DNA from: Megachile rotundata
Taxonomy: Eukaryota > Arthropoda > Insecta > Hymenoptera > Megachilidae
Length of the DNA stretch: 64,000 nucleotides
Assembly (NCBI RefSeq): GCF_050947335.1
Contig: NC_134991.1
Coordinates: forward strand, 5,952,001-6,016,000
Reading direction: 5' to 3'
Shown here: positions 37,500 through 51,059 of the stretch, one piece after another
Position numbering within the stretch: the stretch's first letter is position 1
How the letters are laid out: every line of letters begins with the position of its first letter
Notes under the pieces: generated by a model
What the model saw: the letters and a program-made list of their open reading frames with translations, nothing else
The model's database searches: none
Told to the model about the DNA's origin: nothing
Program-made: the position numbers and the translations under genes

Positions 37500-37640
37500 C
37501 TCCCAATTTCTAAATTCCCAAACCCTAAATTTTTTAATTTCTACCTTTGCAGTTCCCCAAATTCTCAAATTCTAAATTTAAAAATTTGTAAAGGTCCTTC
37601 TTCCATCCTTCTCCCAAAGTTCTAATTGCCCCAACTCTGA
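37500..37640 (-). repeat. Short degenerate C-rich minisatellite
   Basis: Words such as CCCAAATTCTCAAATTC and CCCAAACCCTAAATTT recur over about 140 bases. This is the complement of the GATTTGGG family and appears to be a decayed fragment in inverted orientation. Confidence 0.6.
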
Positions 37641-37649
37641 AATTTCCGG

Positions 37650-38490
37650 CCATAGAAATATAAAATTAATTCACCCTGAACGCTGAAATGACAAATTTGA
37701 TGAAATAGTTGATATCCAATTTCATATATAATCGACGTAAAAAGATATTCTTCGTCTCAAATCTGATCGGCGTCACTTGTAACAGGTAAAGGAAAACGTT
37801 TACCAGAACTCTTACGGAGGCTCGATAAAAAGCTCGATAGTTCTCAGGAAGCCGATCGAACGGTGTAAAAAGCTGCGGGAAAGAGGGATTGCTCGTCCGG
37901 CAAATATATTCCTTGTCCGATGAAAAAGTGGCCGTACGAGCGACAAAATGGACGAGAATCGTTCGGGCCCGTTCTCGCGTAATATCCTTACGGTGAATGG
38001 ACGCCTTTATGGTCAGCGGCCGGGCACAAATGTACGTCTCAACTTTCCTTCGATTGTTCGCGCGTCCCGTTTTCTTCTCCTGACGAAATGGCTCGCCGTT
38101 AAAAGTGCTGCATCCGCAGTAAGTACACCGAGGGCGAAGAAAAAGGGAGGCGAGAAAGAGGGGTTGAACTGTTCGGGTTCGGGGAAGAAAAGAGGCTCTT
38201 TTTTATTCCGGAGCCCGGTTTTCTTCGCGAGGACGAAAACCGATTAAAGCCCGGGCTGTCCTGCGGCGAGGATGTACCGAAAATGAAATTGCTCTAGGAA
38301 GTGTCTGTATTATCTTTCACGAGTCCCCTCCTGCCGGTTTTTTCATGAATAAAAAGAAACCCTCCTCGCGCCTTCCCTGTACGTACAGCACGCAACCCTA
38401 AGTAATATAGCTACTTTTGCCTGCATCGGATATGTAAGTCTTTTTACAACTTATGTAAAATTTTTAGAATTCATATAATTCGTTACGTAT
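37650..38490. other. Unique DNA, no gene recognised
   Basis: This unique DNA contains a GC-richer patch at about 37780-38390 with a 99-codon + strand frame at 37948-38247. A donor-like GCA/GTAAGTAC lies at about 38119. No acceptor, motif or known family can be tied to it. Confidence 0.45.
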
Positions 38491-38494
38491 GACA

Positions 38495-38890
38495 CAGGTT
38501 GTTAAAGATACCGTACGTCGCCGACCTTCTGGACAGTTGTTATAGGACAGTATTTCTTAATGAAGAATATAACGAGACAGAATGGACAGTTTTGAAGTTT
38601 GATGGACAAGTATGTGCGCAAAGTTTAGGTCTCATTAGTTGCTGTCAGGAGTCTAACCTTCTGGATGGACAGTCGGTATCAGGGCAGCATCTTTTGAAGA
38701 GTAAAACGAGACAGAACGAACAATTTCTAAGTTAGATATGCAACTACGTATGCAAAGTTTATGTCCTATTAGTTTTGGATTGTCGTTTAAGTACCTGATG
38801 TTGCGGACCTTCCGAACGAACTGTACAGAGGATGTCTTGAAGAGTACGAGATATAGGGAATAATTTCTAGGTCCCTAAGACTAGAAACTT
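38495..38890. repeat. Three diverged tandem copies of about 134-151 bp
   Basis: CCTTCTGGA at 38525 and 38657, AACGAGACAG at 38571 and 38705, and GCAAAGTTTA at 38618 and 38752 keep a spacing of 132 to 134 bp. A third, more diverged copy begins with GGACCTTCCGAACG near 38805 and includes GAAGAGTACGAGATA. Indels explain the changing spacing. The duplicates include a common TGGACAGT or GGACAGT word. I see no stable coding frame across copies. Confidence 0.75.
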
Positions 38891-40635
38891 AAAGACTCAG
38901 TAGCTTATAAAAATGATTGAAATTATGATTGAAATTGTAAACAGATACATGGTTTAAATGAATGAGTTCCATTAGGTGTATGACACTTAACACCTTGCAC
39001 TACGATTTATCGTCAGATCAGTCAGAACTAATAGCTACAATATTAAAACGGTAGAAGAAAGTCGAAATGTTCAATTCGATAATCTGCAATCATTGACCAT
39101 AAAAATTATAAATGAACTCGAAAGCTAGCTCTTGAAAATAGTGCAAGGTGTTGAACGAGTGTGATGAGTGAATTAGCAAGTGTCATAATCAATGAAATGT
39201 ACATCATAAACGCAAGACGAACGAATAGAAGGAAATAGCGTAACGAAGAAGGGAAGATATACGGCGAAAGAACGGCGACAGATGAGTAAGAGTAGGGGTA
39301 AAAGAAAACCACGTGCAACAACGTCGGCACAAAATGAGTGCCGGCCGGTATATTAATTCTGCATTTAAAGCTGCGGTCAGGGCACACCGGTCTCGGTGGT
39401 CGAGTGGTTAGTACGAGTGTAGGTAGAGAACGCAACAATTCAGAGGGGTTCGCCGGGTGTAATGGCTGGTAATTAGAGTGCCATGATAGCAGGCTCCGCG
39501 AAACCAGTTATCTCGCTACGTGCATCGTGCATGCCCATACTGAAACCCTCTCCAGAACCAGAGTTCTCCCTACTACCTCTCCCGTTGCTGACCTCTTCTC
39601 TCCTTCCTTCTTCTTCCCTTTGGATCTCCCTCTTACCGATGTCTTCGACTTCTTCAATTTTGTCCTTTTTTGTCCTTTGACAAGGAAAATCTGTCGTGAC
39701 CACTTCTCCGCAATAAGCGTATCGCGTTTGGGGTAGAAGTCGAGATACCTCGAACGTTGATTAACTAATTACATTCTCCGACCAATTTGAAAGAATTCTG
39801 AGAAAATTTGCAACATAAACGCGTCGTGCACTTTAGTTATCTTCTATGTCCCAAATGTTTTCGGTGCTACATATCGTTTTGTTAAGAGCCACTCACCTCG
39901 TTTTCGAGTATATTCAGGACTCCAAACGCAAGAACCGAGCTAAATAGAAGTTATCAACGATTAGTCGAATGATTGACCCGGTCGTTATCCGGCAGAATGC
40001 ACGGTGATCGAATAAATTAGTAAATCGAGCATCCAAGGACTGTAAGATCATTTCCAAGAACGCGCTATGGAGTACGCCGTTTCAGTGAAAGGTATCGCGA
40101 TGTTCAGAAATGGGAGACACCGATTCCGAACGTGTTTCAGACGCTCCGGTCGCCGCGAGTCGAACCGAGCTTTCTCATGCGGCCACTTTGAAAAATCACG
40201 GTATTAAAGCGAACCTTTGGACCCTTATCTAAGTTATTGTCCAGCCCTGGTAGTACCGTCGGAGATTGCTCGAAGGGAATAGCGCAAACTCGTATATGTA
40301 GAGACTGACGAGCGTGTGGGGGACCATACATGCAAAACGAGAGCGTGAAAGGATCCCGAGAAGGACGTAGCCTGATGCTCGAGGATCCTCTCCCCCTCTT
40401 TCGGGAAGCCTTATCAGTATCTTATGACGTGCATTAAAGGATTGAAAATGCCAAAGATTGTCAACGAGACCCTTTATCTGTCCATTAGCCAAACAGTCTC
40501 GTACGAATTTCACGCGCCATTCAGTGAGCGTGATGGACACCGAGAATCCTTTCGCTTCTACTGATCCCTTCTGTTCATAAATATGGAACGCTGCTGCGCG
40601 TGCAGCTTCTTCGATATTGAAGACCTACCTTCACA
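38890..40635. other. Unique DNA, no gene recognised
   Basis: A pyrimidine-rich stretch on the + strand lies at about 39560-39680. An ACTCACCTCG at 39891-39900 would be a strong donor (GAG/GTGAGT) on the minus strand, but no acceptor partner is visible. A tRNA A-box-like sequence occurs near 39398 without a proper B box. Open frames up to 110 codons have no recognisable motif. Confidence 0.5.
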
Positions 40636-40639
40636 AGAT

Positions 40640-41290
40640 TTTCTCCACATATTCAGTTCTACAATTCTCCAATTTTATCAATGCACCCAAGTTTCTGGAT
40701 TTTAATATTTTTACAGTGACTTGTAAAATCTTTGAAGCTTCAGATCAATTCTGAATTTAAGTTCTGACACTTAAAAATTCTAAAATTAATTTCGATGAAT
40801 TCAAATTTAAAATTTTTAATTATTCAAATCTTGTAATTGATATTTTCCGAAATTTCTCACATTTAATCAAGTTTGAAACCTCGAAACTCTTATGTGTCAG
40901 AACCCTCAACTTCTCCACATTTCCAAACCCCTAAACTTCCTCAAATTTCCTAATTACTCCCATTTAATTCTCCCTAAATTCTCAACTGAACAATCCCAAA
41001 TTTGCACATTGCCAAGTTCCTAAATTTCTAATAGTCCAACCTCCAAATTTCCACACTCTTAACCCCTGTATTTCTATCTGATCAACCCTCAAATTTGCAC
41101 ATTTCCAAGTCTCTAAATTTCTAACTCTCCAACCCTAAAATTTCCACATTCTTAATTCCTATATTTTTATCTGATCAACCCCCAAATTTTAACATTACCT
41201 AGTCCCTAAATTTCTAACAGTCTAACCCCCAAATTTCCACATTCTTAATCCCTAAATTTCCAACTGTCCTACAAATTTCCTTGCGTCCCA
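40640..41290 (-). repeat. C-rich minisatellite with a 93-bp higher unit
   Basis: The + strand is built of CCAAATTTC, CCCTAAATTTC and TTCCACATTCTTAA words, the complement of the G-rich family. From about 40988 a higher-order unit of 92 to 93 bp appears: (T)GATCAACCC(T/C)CAAATTT starts at 41080 and 41173, with an earlier variant at 40988. Each copy continues with CCAAGT, CTAAATTTCTAA, TTTCCACA and a TATTT(T)CTATCT-like end. The left part is more decayed. Confidence 0.85.
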
Positions 41291-44200
41291 AATTCGCGAG
41301 GCTGAAATAAAAAATTAAATATCAAAGTAACGAGGACGGTGGAATCGGTGTTAGCCGGCAAAAATGGAATTGAATCGGATAATTCGTAGAGAACCGTAGC
41401 GATACGTAGAAGTTAGAAAGTCGCAGGGCAACGTGGAAACGATTCAGCGAAAAGCCGAAACAATTTAATGGGAGGATCGACAAATTGCGCTTCTTTCGCG
41501 ATTAAACGGTGCACTTGCACTCCCCTCGAGTATAATCGAGGTTTTGCTGTTTGGAAAAAAGGCATCGCCGACTTGGTTGCCTGTATTCCGTGTGTTTTCG
41601 TGCCAGCTCGTCGCCGCGCAATGGAAAAAACCAATTTCCCCTGTGGCGAACGGATAGCGGGAGATACCAGAGAAAAAACGAAGAAAGAAGGGAACACGAG
41701 GGGGAAAAAAAGGGAAATTAACGTGCGATTTCCTAGACTCTCTGACCGATCGTGCCAAAGAGAACGAGCGTAGCCCAATTTAACACTTTGACTACCTCGT
41801 AAAATGGAAAAAACGCGTGTACTCGTGTACAAGTGTTCTAAGAGTTTAAACATCATCGAACGTGGAAATTAAAAATGTCAATTTTCTACAAGGAAGATTT
41901 AAGAGTTAACGAGAGTCCTGTACGGTTGCCGCATCTGTCTTGAGAGTACCAGACTCACTGACAGTACAAAACCGACGGTAACAGGCGATGCTCGAAAGAA
42001 GACATTCCGTTCTTTTACTTATATCTTAACGCCATCGGAATCGTGACGTTTCGTGACACACAGCCAGCCAACAGAACTTCATAAATAATATAGAAGTCTG
42101 TAACAAGACCGCTTGTTGAATCCACGCGAGAACGTAAATCAATACGTATGCGAGTTCATAGTTCCCAGACTGTTCGCGAAACAATTTACGGACAACTTCA
42201 ATGGTACTACAGAGACAACTTAAGCCGGTGGAAAATTTCACGTATCAATCCGGCGGTTAGATTAACGGTGAGCAGCAATCTGATAAATCTTGCCTAGATG
42301 CCCATTAGATTTGCGGATCATCGTACAAAGAGCGTTTTCAGTTCTCCTTAAGTCTCCAAGCGTTTGCATGATCTGTGTGTGTTTGTGTCTTTTATCCAAT
42401 ATACACGAACTGAATTCTGTGGACGCGTGTATATTCCGCATGTTTCATGCTCATTGGTTCCCCTTTCACATGAACTTTGTGCCGAGGCAAAGCGGTCTCG
42501 TCCTCATTTAACGCTCGCGCTAAACCGCTAGATCTAGCAAGCTTGCGACCGAGTACGCGCTCGCTAACGTTTCTATTCCATTTATGGACGGATAATTAGT
42601 TCGAGCCGACTGTACCATCGCGCGTCGATCTTTAGCGATTTGGCCCTGTCCGATCTCTGCCTCGCGATTTCACCGCCGGTTCACGTGCCTCCTATCGATG
42701 CTCCGCTACTAATTTATTTACAGTAGAAAGCTCCTTTTAGACCACCCTTGCGAAAATCAATCTTGATTAATCTTTATGCAATTTTTAATCTACCAGCAAT
42801 TGTTAATTTACCAGCTCCGTATATTTTTTCAGTAGTAGCTTGTCACGAAATGTCGGAGTTTTTGAGGTATTATAAAATATTATTCATGGTACAGTTCGAA
42901 GAGGTTAAAATGGCTGCATGAATTTTTGATGAGACCCTTCGTTATAATCGTCTCATCAATTATTTTGTGTAATTCGTTAAATTATCTGACAAGTATGAAA
43001 AAATGAGCAAAATTGCATATTAACAAGTTTTATCCGAAGATTTATTTTGGAAGATACATGTGATAAAATATTAATATACGGCTATGAACTAACGTTATGC
43101 AATGCATCAAACTGTGTCGACTTCGATATATCCGTTTAAGATAAACAGGGGTCTCTGAAGATTCGAGTCGTATGAATTTTCAATCGCCTCTCGTGTACCG
43201 TGTCGAAGAAAAGGTGGAGGGCAGGAAAAATGCGAGCCACGCTAGCCACGGAATAACAAACTGCATATTTATGAGTTTACTCTGAAAACGGATCTTATGC
43301 CACCATGCGTTTTCGTCGAACGATCCTTAACGCTTTCAAGATTGACGCACCGTATGCGTTCCATGCATGCTGTTCGCTGTTGTTCGATTACTTGAATAAC
43401 ATTTTATTTGTCATTTCATTTACTTATTTTTAGTACTGATTATAGCGTACTTTGGTGCTGGACACTTTATATTACTTTAGGTTCACGTTAATATAAGGTT
43501 ATGTTATGTTATGATGCGGTTATGTGCGAGATACATGTTATGTGCAGTGACATATGTGCTTTTACTGCACTTACACAATAAAATATAATAACATAAAAAT
43601 ATTGTAATAATTTGTGAGTTTGCTATACTATTTATAATTGACCATCTTACAATCAGATTAATTCTAACCACCGACTTATTTTGTTGCAGGTTACATCACT
43701 GAAGGAGATCCAAGGTATGTACATATGTGTGACTATTATATACATTACGAAATTCGAAACATCACATAGTAAATCCACAGCAAGCACTGTTGGACACCTA
43801 GTATAATGATAAGTAGTAGATCGGCTACTCGTATGTACGTATATGACCTAACGAGATTGCCAGGTACATGCATAAGAATGTGCCGTTAATTAACCGCGCC
43901 GTATCGACCATCTGATTGGCTATTTAATTGGATTAGCCATGGCGAGCGTAGTTTCTATACGAGGGCGAATACACGGGACCAGTCTGTACGTACATAGTAA
44001 TTACGTTAGTACCTTTGGTATACCTGTTACACGAACCAAGTGGGTGCTGTGGTACCGAATGCCAATCGCGTCTCGTATTTTTCCTTTCTTTCGTTTCTTC
44101 TCTCCCTTCTCTCTCGCCGGTCTTTTTCACTCGACCGTTTCTGCATCTCGATTCCGTTCATCGCTGACACGGTCCGTCTCTCTGTTCCCTTATTTTCTAC

Positions 44201-47200
44201 AATCACGGGAATTACCATAAATCACCATTCCTCGCGGTACCTTGTACTTTTGTTAAACAACCATGGCAAAATCGATCCGGGGTACCGCTATCTGATCGAC
44301 GCCGTTCAGCCGCTACCACTTTGCGGCTATCAGCTGAGAACCGACCGGCACTTTAGCTATCTTAATTCAGAAAATCTGCTGATTTATTGTCGGAACCTAA
44401 CTACTTTTGACGTACCAGATAATTAACCTACTCTCGAATGCATGCTTCACGTGTGGGTCTCCTACTTAACTTTTCTGCAATAATCAAATTTAATCTTTTA
44501 TTCTTGATGATGTTTTATTATTGATGTTTCATTATTCATGATACTCCAAACATTCTATTCTTTGAAGTACATCTACTCTTTATTGGAATCATTAATTTTT
44601 CGTTTATATAAATATAACAATTTCCTAAAATTAAAAAATGCTTTGCAACTTAGTAAAACACACATAGATGACAATAACGGTTAAAACTTGTAGCGAGTTA
44701 ATTTAACAATCTACGTAACAGCAAGATCGATTATCGTCAAGCTCTAAAATGAGGTTATGTAAATTCTAGCAAACTTGTAGAATTTATACATGTGATTTCG
44801 AAGAAGTATTTTAAAAAATACTCGCAGCTTTGTGAATTGTATAAACATAAAATAAATACGACGCGAATGTAAAAATGTCGACAGAATCGATTCGCGTTCT
44901 TTGACAAGCAACGAAACGAGGAGGGAAGCGAGCGTTTAAAGGTCGTTCGCGAAGCGAAATGAAGCGTTTGAAGGCGAACGTGGGTGTTACCACGAGTTTT
45001 ACACGTAACATGCTGGTCACTTTGGCGAAGAAACGTTCGTACATGATGTAACGGCGTCGTAACGTTGGTCGACTTTCAGAGAAGCGAGTCTTGAGTATTT
45101 AACTGTTTCTTTACGGAAGCCGTCGAATTCGATGAAGTGTTAAACCGGGAAGGACTTTGATTTAACTCGAAAATAAAATTGGAAGCAAAATAAAATCGAT
45201 TGAAATTCAGTATTTTATTATTGTTGCAAATATTAATGCTACATATGTTATAAATATATTTTAGTCATGATCACAGCGTTACAGAATTCAATAACGTAGT
45301 TGTGGATGAATAACATTAATTTACGTACGTGAACGATATTTTCACCACAAAATGTATAAAACATAACTTTGGAAGTCATTTTCCAGTACGCGATCAGTTT
45401 CATGATATTTGAAGCATGTCTCTGTTATTATTCCGTTTTGATTTGCATGCAAAACGCGGATCAGCCTCGAAACGTTAACATTTCAACGATGCCTCCTTCA
45501 GTTGTATCGAAGAATCTTCGTTGCCTTATCAACGATCACGTAGATTTGCATTTAAAATATTTCATTTGAATAGGAAAAATTTAATAAAGGAGCTCGATTT
45601 TTCTCCCCGTCTGTCTCTTAGCTCGGAGACTTTTTAAAGAAACTCTTTGTTTAAATATACAGCGGGTTTTGTTGTACCCGTGTCGTTTCCGTGCGACGTT
45701 CGTTAGAATTTTTACCTAGCTGACAGCACGGTAGCGAACCGGATTCGATTCAAAGGGAAGTTCTCCAAAGCGAACGGCTACGTGTGGCGCGACAATAGAT
45801 TTCAATTCCATGTGGCCCCGTAGACAGCGTGGGTAGACTACATGCTGCAAATCGTCAGTGGGATTGTTAACGCGTGTCACTCCATACGCCGCCATGGCAC
45901 AGTCATAAATACATACACCTCCTTGTGTTTCACGATACGTATTTTGTCGTACAATGCCGTTTACGAAGTGGACTCGGTTTCTTAATACGGTACATACTGT
46001 ACGTGCCCTTTTATATTTGATATTAGCTCCGGTTACTTCATTGTCTGTGTTGGCTCAATGCTGTTTTGCGAAATACTCGAATTCCGTATCTTAGCTACTG
46101 GGTGGGTTTTTCGATTTACGAAATCGTTTAACGATGAAGGCTCTGCTGATAACTTACGATTTGCAAGAATATAAAAATGACCAAATACTTTCACATTGGT
46201 TTGGAGAAATTGGAGACATTACTTGATGTAACATGAATTTAATATTACTGGCAATTTAGTATAATTGTATTCTTCGAATTTTCTGAGGAGACATGCTGAA
46301 CGAAATCGAACAATTATTTTACTGTAGAGTTTATTTGGAATTTGTAGAAGAAGGGGGACAATCTTAGTATGATTATGGTATATTGTCCTAATGTAATCAA
46401 GACAATTAAAGTATAAAAGATGTTAAAATGATTGGACGGTATGATGAATTTTAACTGCAACATCTATCGTGCGTCGACAAGGAAGATACGATTCCTCCCC
46501 GAATGGCTTTTAATTCGTCCATGGAAGATATCGATGGAATTATCGTGGACGTTAATCAGGATATCGGAAAATGAATTTCGACCGGGGGGTTAGTTTTTGT
46601 AGCAGCTGCGCGCCCCATTCTGGAACTGTTAATTGTGCCATTTTTCGTGCGTCCGCCATAAATACAATACGGGACCGAAGCGATATGATGCATGGCGCGA
46701 TACACATAAATATCAACGGTGTAGTAAAACGGCGATACGAGAGGGGGCAGCGCGAATATCAGCGTGTCTGTAACTCACGGCGTGGTCACCGGCTAACAAA
46801 CACGATTCTTTTCCTGGGCCAGTATAAATAATTATCCGTTTGACAGGCGGTCGTTAACGAGACCTAATGGGCTACAAAGTAGAAACGGTTATTATTTTCC
46901 GTCTAAGCCGGCCGTTTCATCGCTGCTCAATTATCCAATCTTTCCGTGGTACGAACGCCACGAATCGGTTTTGCGGTTCAGCTCGGGACCTCGAACGTAT
47001 TTGTCTCCTCTTCGAGCAATAAGACACGCAGAAGCAGGATTAATGCTGCAATTTTCCATCGATGTCGAGAAGGGTCGAGCGTGAACGTCACACGATGAAA
47101 TCGATTCTCTCCTCGGTTACAAATCGACGGATCGAGATCGAGAAGGTCGTCGACGATCGATAACGAGGCTCCCTGAATTCTCGCCTCGTCAGCGAAACCT

Positions 47201-50200
47201 GCTTATATCGCCAGTTCGCGAGGGCAATTACCGCGATGAATAACGATTTTCGGCGTAGGCGTGCGTACACGAGCCACTCGTAACCGATCGCGAGATGAAT
47301 GCGACGCGTACGACCCGCGGCTACGAATCGCGGTATTTATAGGCGTGCTGTATCGCAGCCAGATTAAGTAGATAAGCCCTCGATACGAGCCGATTCCGAT
47401 TGTCTTCGACCTGGCTGCGCACACCTCGGTCCTCGTTGCATCGGCCTCTGGTTTATAAGGCGTTGCACTTGCCGTTGCCGCCGTAACCGGCTTCTTATTG
47501 TAATTTATATATGGTGGATCGTAATTCAATGGTATGATCGAGAGAGGGCTGGCTCCTCTTGCTGCGGCACACAAAGATCGAATCTATTTTATGAGAATCG
47601 TCCATTTTCTTTCGATCAACCTGGACCGAGAAATAACCGTGTTAATGAAATATTCGTGAATTATTAAGGTTACCGCAAATTGATTTTCTTAATTTCATTT
47701 CTCAATTTACTGGTTCGCTTCGCAGATTTAATTTTAGCCGTTTTTTTCTTTGGCAATATACGTGTCGGGTATAAATACTAATTAGAGCAATTAAAGACAA
47801 TTTATTATATACTCTTATGGAGAGTAGTAATATTTTTACTAATTGCTTCTTTGGGACTATACAAGTTAGAACAAAATTTATTTTTCTGTTTGAGTTGCAA
47901 TTTTCATGATTTGTTAACCTATGACCTACTTCGAGAATGATAAACCTGACTCGTATTTTTATTGCAATTGGTTTTTGGACTCAATTCTAATAATTTGTAT
48001 AATCAAGGATGAAGTTGAAATATGCCTAACACTTCACCTTCCTCTAGTAGTCTTAATGAAGCAATAATCCGGTAGATGTAAATGACGGTGCCCACAAAAT
48101 TATAGGTTAAGTAAAATGATTAAATAAATTGTAAAACAACTTGCATTTAGAAAATTAGTCTCGAACTAGTCAGAAGAGGATATCAGAGGTATTAAGAGGT
48201 TACGTATTTAGCATTGGTCCCCAGTAAGGTAGCCTGACTTAGATATTAATGTAATACATAATCGGCCGTAGATTGGAGAGGCAGTACCCGGCGAGCAAGA
48301 TGAATGAACCTTGCAGAGCTCAAAAGGCATGCGGTTGATCCAATGTGTCGTAATCCTGACCCCGTGAGGCAGCACGGTCTATGGTTCGGCCATATTCCGT
48401 GTCTTAGCTGTATATCCGTTTAATCTGTTCGGCATACATCGACAGCCGGCATGCAACTCGCTCGCGCGCGTGCACGTTCGCCTACACGTTATATTGTAAA
48501 TAATAGCGGCGATCGGAGAGAAAACTTCGATTGTAGTTAGCCGCTATCAGATCTTGGCTAAGTGAACAAGGAGTGTCTGGGAAAACGCATACGATCTATG
48601 TATAGTACGTATGTCTCCGCGTGAAAGTCGACGATTTTTCCTATTACAGCTTTGACGACCGTTTTTCCGCCGGATTTTATGGGTCCCTCTTTTCCAAAGG
48701 AGACGCCGCGTCGTTGCGAATTCTTCGCCAAGAATTTTCCAATCACCGCTGTCTCCATGTCGCGTTTAATGTTGCTTCCTGGGACATTGGCTTACCGATA
48801 CCTGGGCATTTATGGCCGTGATTTACGCTCGAACTTGTTCGCATACGACTCGTCATCCGACGGCTACGAGCGGAGATGGTTATCTGCAATATTGTGCAAG
48901 GATAAAAGTGTAGGCTCTGTACCGTGAGTAATGGAATCTTGAAATCGTGCAGAAATCGGGGACGTGTACAATACCGAGCAGATGTTGTTACTCTTTTTAA
49001 AGACTATAACGGAGATCGACGTAGGTGAAATTTCTAATATACATCTTTTATTGTTAGAATGAGTTTATACATTTATGATTCGTGCGTGTAAGGTATATTT
49101 AATGTAAGACGGTGATTATAGTAAATTCACTTAAATTGATTATTTATAGGAAAAGCAAACGAGAGGAACATTCGAGGGCTCTTAAGGATAATGATGTACT
49201 AACAGATTAAAAAATGAAATTGAAAGATTAAGTACTGTTAATCTGTACATAGTGTGTGACAAACATGTTTTCATGAGAAAAATTATTGCTTTATAAAACT
49301 TACTTAAATTGCAATATATCAGTGTACGAATAAACTGTATAATATAAACTGTACATCGAAGGATGTTTGATAGCTTCAGGCGAATGAACACGGTTTCGAT
49401 ACCTTTATGGTGAGCTCTTCAGGCCCGATTCGTCATAGTTGATACTTCCTGAAGACGGTCGCCTTAAAGGCCGGTTCACAAGTCTGGAAATAGCCTACGT
49501 ATTAGGCAACTACATCAGGGTATAAATTACAATTGGCGGAGTACCGCCTCGATGGAACGTGTCTTCTACAACGAGAAAGTACGTGACGCTAGTCCTCGCA
49601 TCGTCGTAGATAAAGTAATCTCTATTGTCTAACGTGACAATGAATAATTCGTGGGTTGGCGATAACGATGCTTAAAGCCCTCCGCGAATGGCCGCGAGTT
49701 TGAGATTTCACGGGGGAAAGCGTGCGTTCCACAGACGCCCTCGCTATCATCGCATCGTTCGAATCGAACGTTTTACTCTTGAAAAGGTGTATCCGTTAGG
49801 TAACACGCGAAAACACGATTACGACACCGAGTTCGTTCTCCGTATCGTTTCGCTGCATCCGGCAAAAATTATGTTTCTCCGCGATCGAGGGATACGATGC
49901 TTCCTCACGGAAGAGAAGATTCAACTCGCGGAGAAATTACGGAAGAAATTACCGGGTTGCCGCGGAAATTGCACGTCTTTTCGGTTGCGCCACCATTCGA
50001 TTCTTTATTCCGGGCTGAGCACAAAGGAATCGCATTCCATTTTTCTTTCTTCGCGTTCGTTTCTTACGGGGGTAAATCAAAATTCTAAGCGAAATTCGTT
50101 TAGACCTGTGCTGCATCGGATTTTGTTATATCATCGAATATTTGAAAAATCCGTGACCGAATGAAATTCAGCTCATGGTTGCTTTCCTGGTAAATGTGTC

Positions 50201-51055
50201 ATTTGCCGGGAAGCGAATTATATTTTTATAACGTAAGATAACTGCTTGGATAAGTAAATTTCATACAATAACTTATAATTTGGTTGTATTAATTAAATGA
50301 ACTGTGTTTAATAACGGTATATTATCATACCTATATATAATTTGGATTGCAGAAGTGTAGTTGTATACCTAACAATTTAATGATATGTTTCATACGCACA
50401 TTACCGCGAAACGTAAACGGAGCTGCGATAAAACGAAAAAGAAACGACACTGCATAATTATTTCCATAATATTCCCATTATAACGGAAGATTAATAAAAT
50501 TCATACACGTCACGGATCACTATAAAGCAAAATTTCATACGCCCTTTGCTTCGATACAGAACATACGTCGAATGTTTAACTCGTTTCGATCGAATATGCC
50601 CCGCAGCATCGTACGCATGACTGGCCACGTTAATAAAAATGTTCCTCCGCACAGAATGACACATGAACGAATTCCATCGATCGACGTCTAATTGAAACCC
50701 TTAACGACACGTTGCGATAAAAATCCAAGAGTTAGGTGAAACGCGTTTGTCACCGGTCCGTGATCCGCCGGCAGAAATCGCGAGTGTATCGCGTTATCCG
50801 TCGAGCCATCGTTTCAACGCTCGTGACACAATTCTCTATTTAGTGATCGTTAACCCATTTCAACTATCGCACTGGGCTTAACGAGATCGTATGTGTTTGA
50901 TCGTCTGAGGTAGATTATCGACGTGTCGACGAGATAGAATCATCTATGGGGAAAGGAGCATGAGAGAGTTCCTTTGATTATCTGCAGTTGCGAAATTGCT
51001 GAATGACGTGCGGTTCGAAAGGAATAGGAAAAGTTAGGATATAACGGATGCAATA
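41290..51055. other. Long, mostly unique stretch; one microexon candidate
   Basis: Nearly 10 kb without tandem arrays. AT-rich DNA alternates with CpG-containing patches at 41300-41860, 42000-42730, 43900-44400, 44860-45140, 46460-47600, 48240-48960, 49400-50170 and 50500-51000. A small GGTTATGTTATG repeat occurs at about 43495-43560. The only strong gene signal is the microexon candidate at 43690-43714. The frames at 47203-47574 (123 codons, minus) and 49688-50164 (158 codons, plus) are the longest outside repeats, but they carry no domain that I recognise and lack a convincing promoter or splice context. Confidence 0.5.
43690..43714 (+). other. Candidate 25-nt microexon
   Basis: A TTCTAACC branch-site match (A at 43667) lies 23 bases upstream of the exon start. 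It is followed by a pyrimidine-rich stretch and TTTTGTTGCAG ending at 43689. The exon ends AAG at 43714 and is followed by a strong donor, GTATGT. Two of the three frames are open: phase with two leading bases reads YITEGDP, and phase 0 reads VTSLKEIQ. The length is not a multiple of 3, so skipping would shift the frame unless it is paired with another exon. Very short exons are common in large neuronal genes of animals. That is family-level knowledge and does not identify this gene, which I do not recognise. The exon's presence would put the surrounding DNA in an intron on the + strand. Confidence 0.45.
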
Positions 51056-51059
51056 CAAC

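Noticed and set aside
39388..39470. tRNA-like stretch with A-box match TGGTCGAGTGG
   Set aside because: The putative B box (GGTTCGCCG) lacks the conserved A and C, the T stem does not pair, and no acceptor stem can be formed.
39880..39900. Strong minus-strand donor (GAG/GTGAGT)
   Set aside because: No acceptor, start codon context or open frame could be paired with it, so an isolated match is not evidence of an exon.
42601..42720. A short frame reading LALSDLCLAIS, reminiscent of the second membrane helix of rhodopsin-like receptors
   Set aside because: The match is about eleven residues. The frame before and after it has no other receptor features, no splice sites fit, and a stop follows soon. 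Chance is the simpler explanation.
49688..50164. 158-codon frame, among the longest outside repeats
   Set aside because: There is no recognisable domain or splice context, it overlaps another open frame, and it lies in a GC-richer patch where chance frames are longer. A proteome search would decide.
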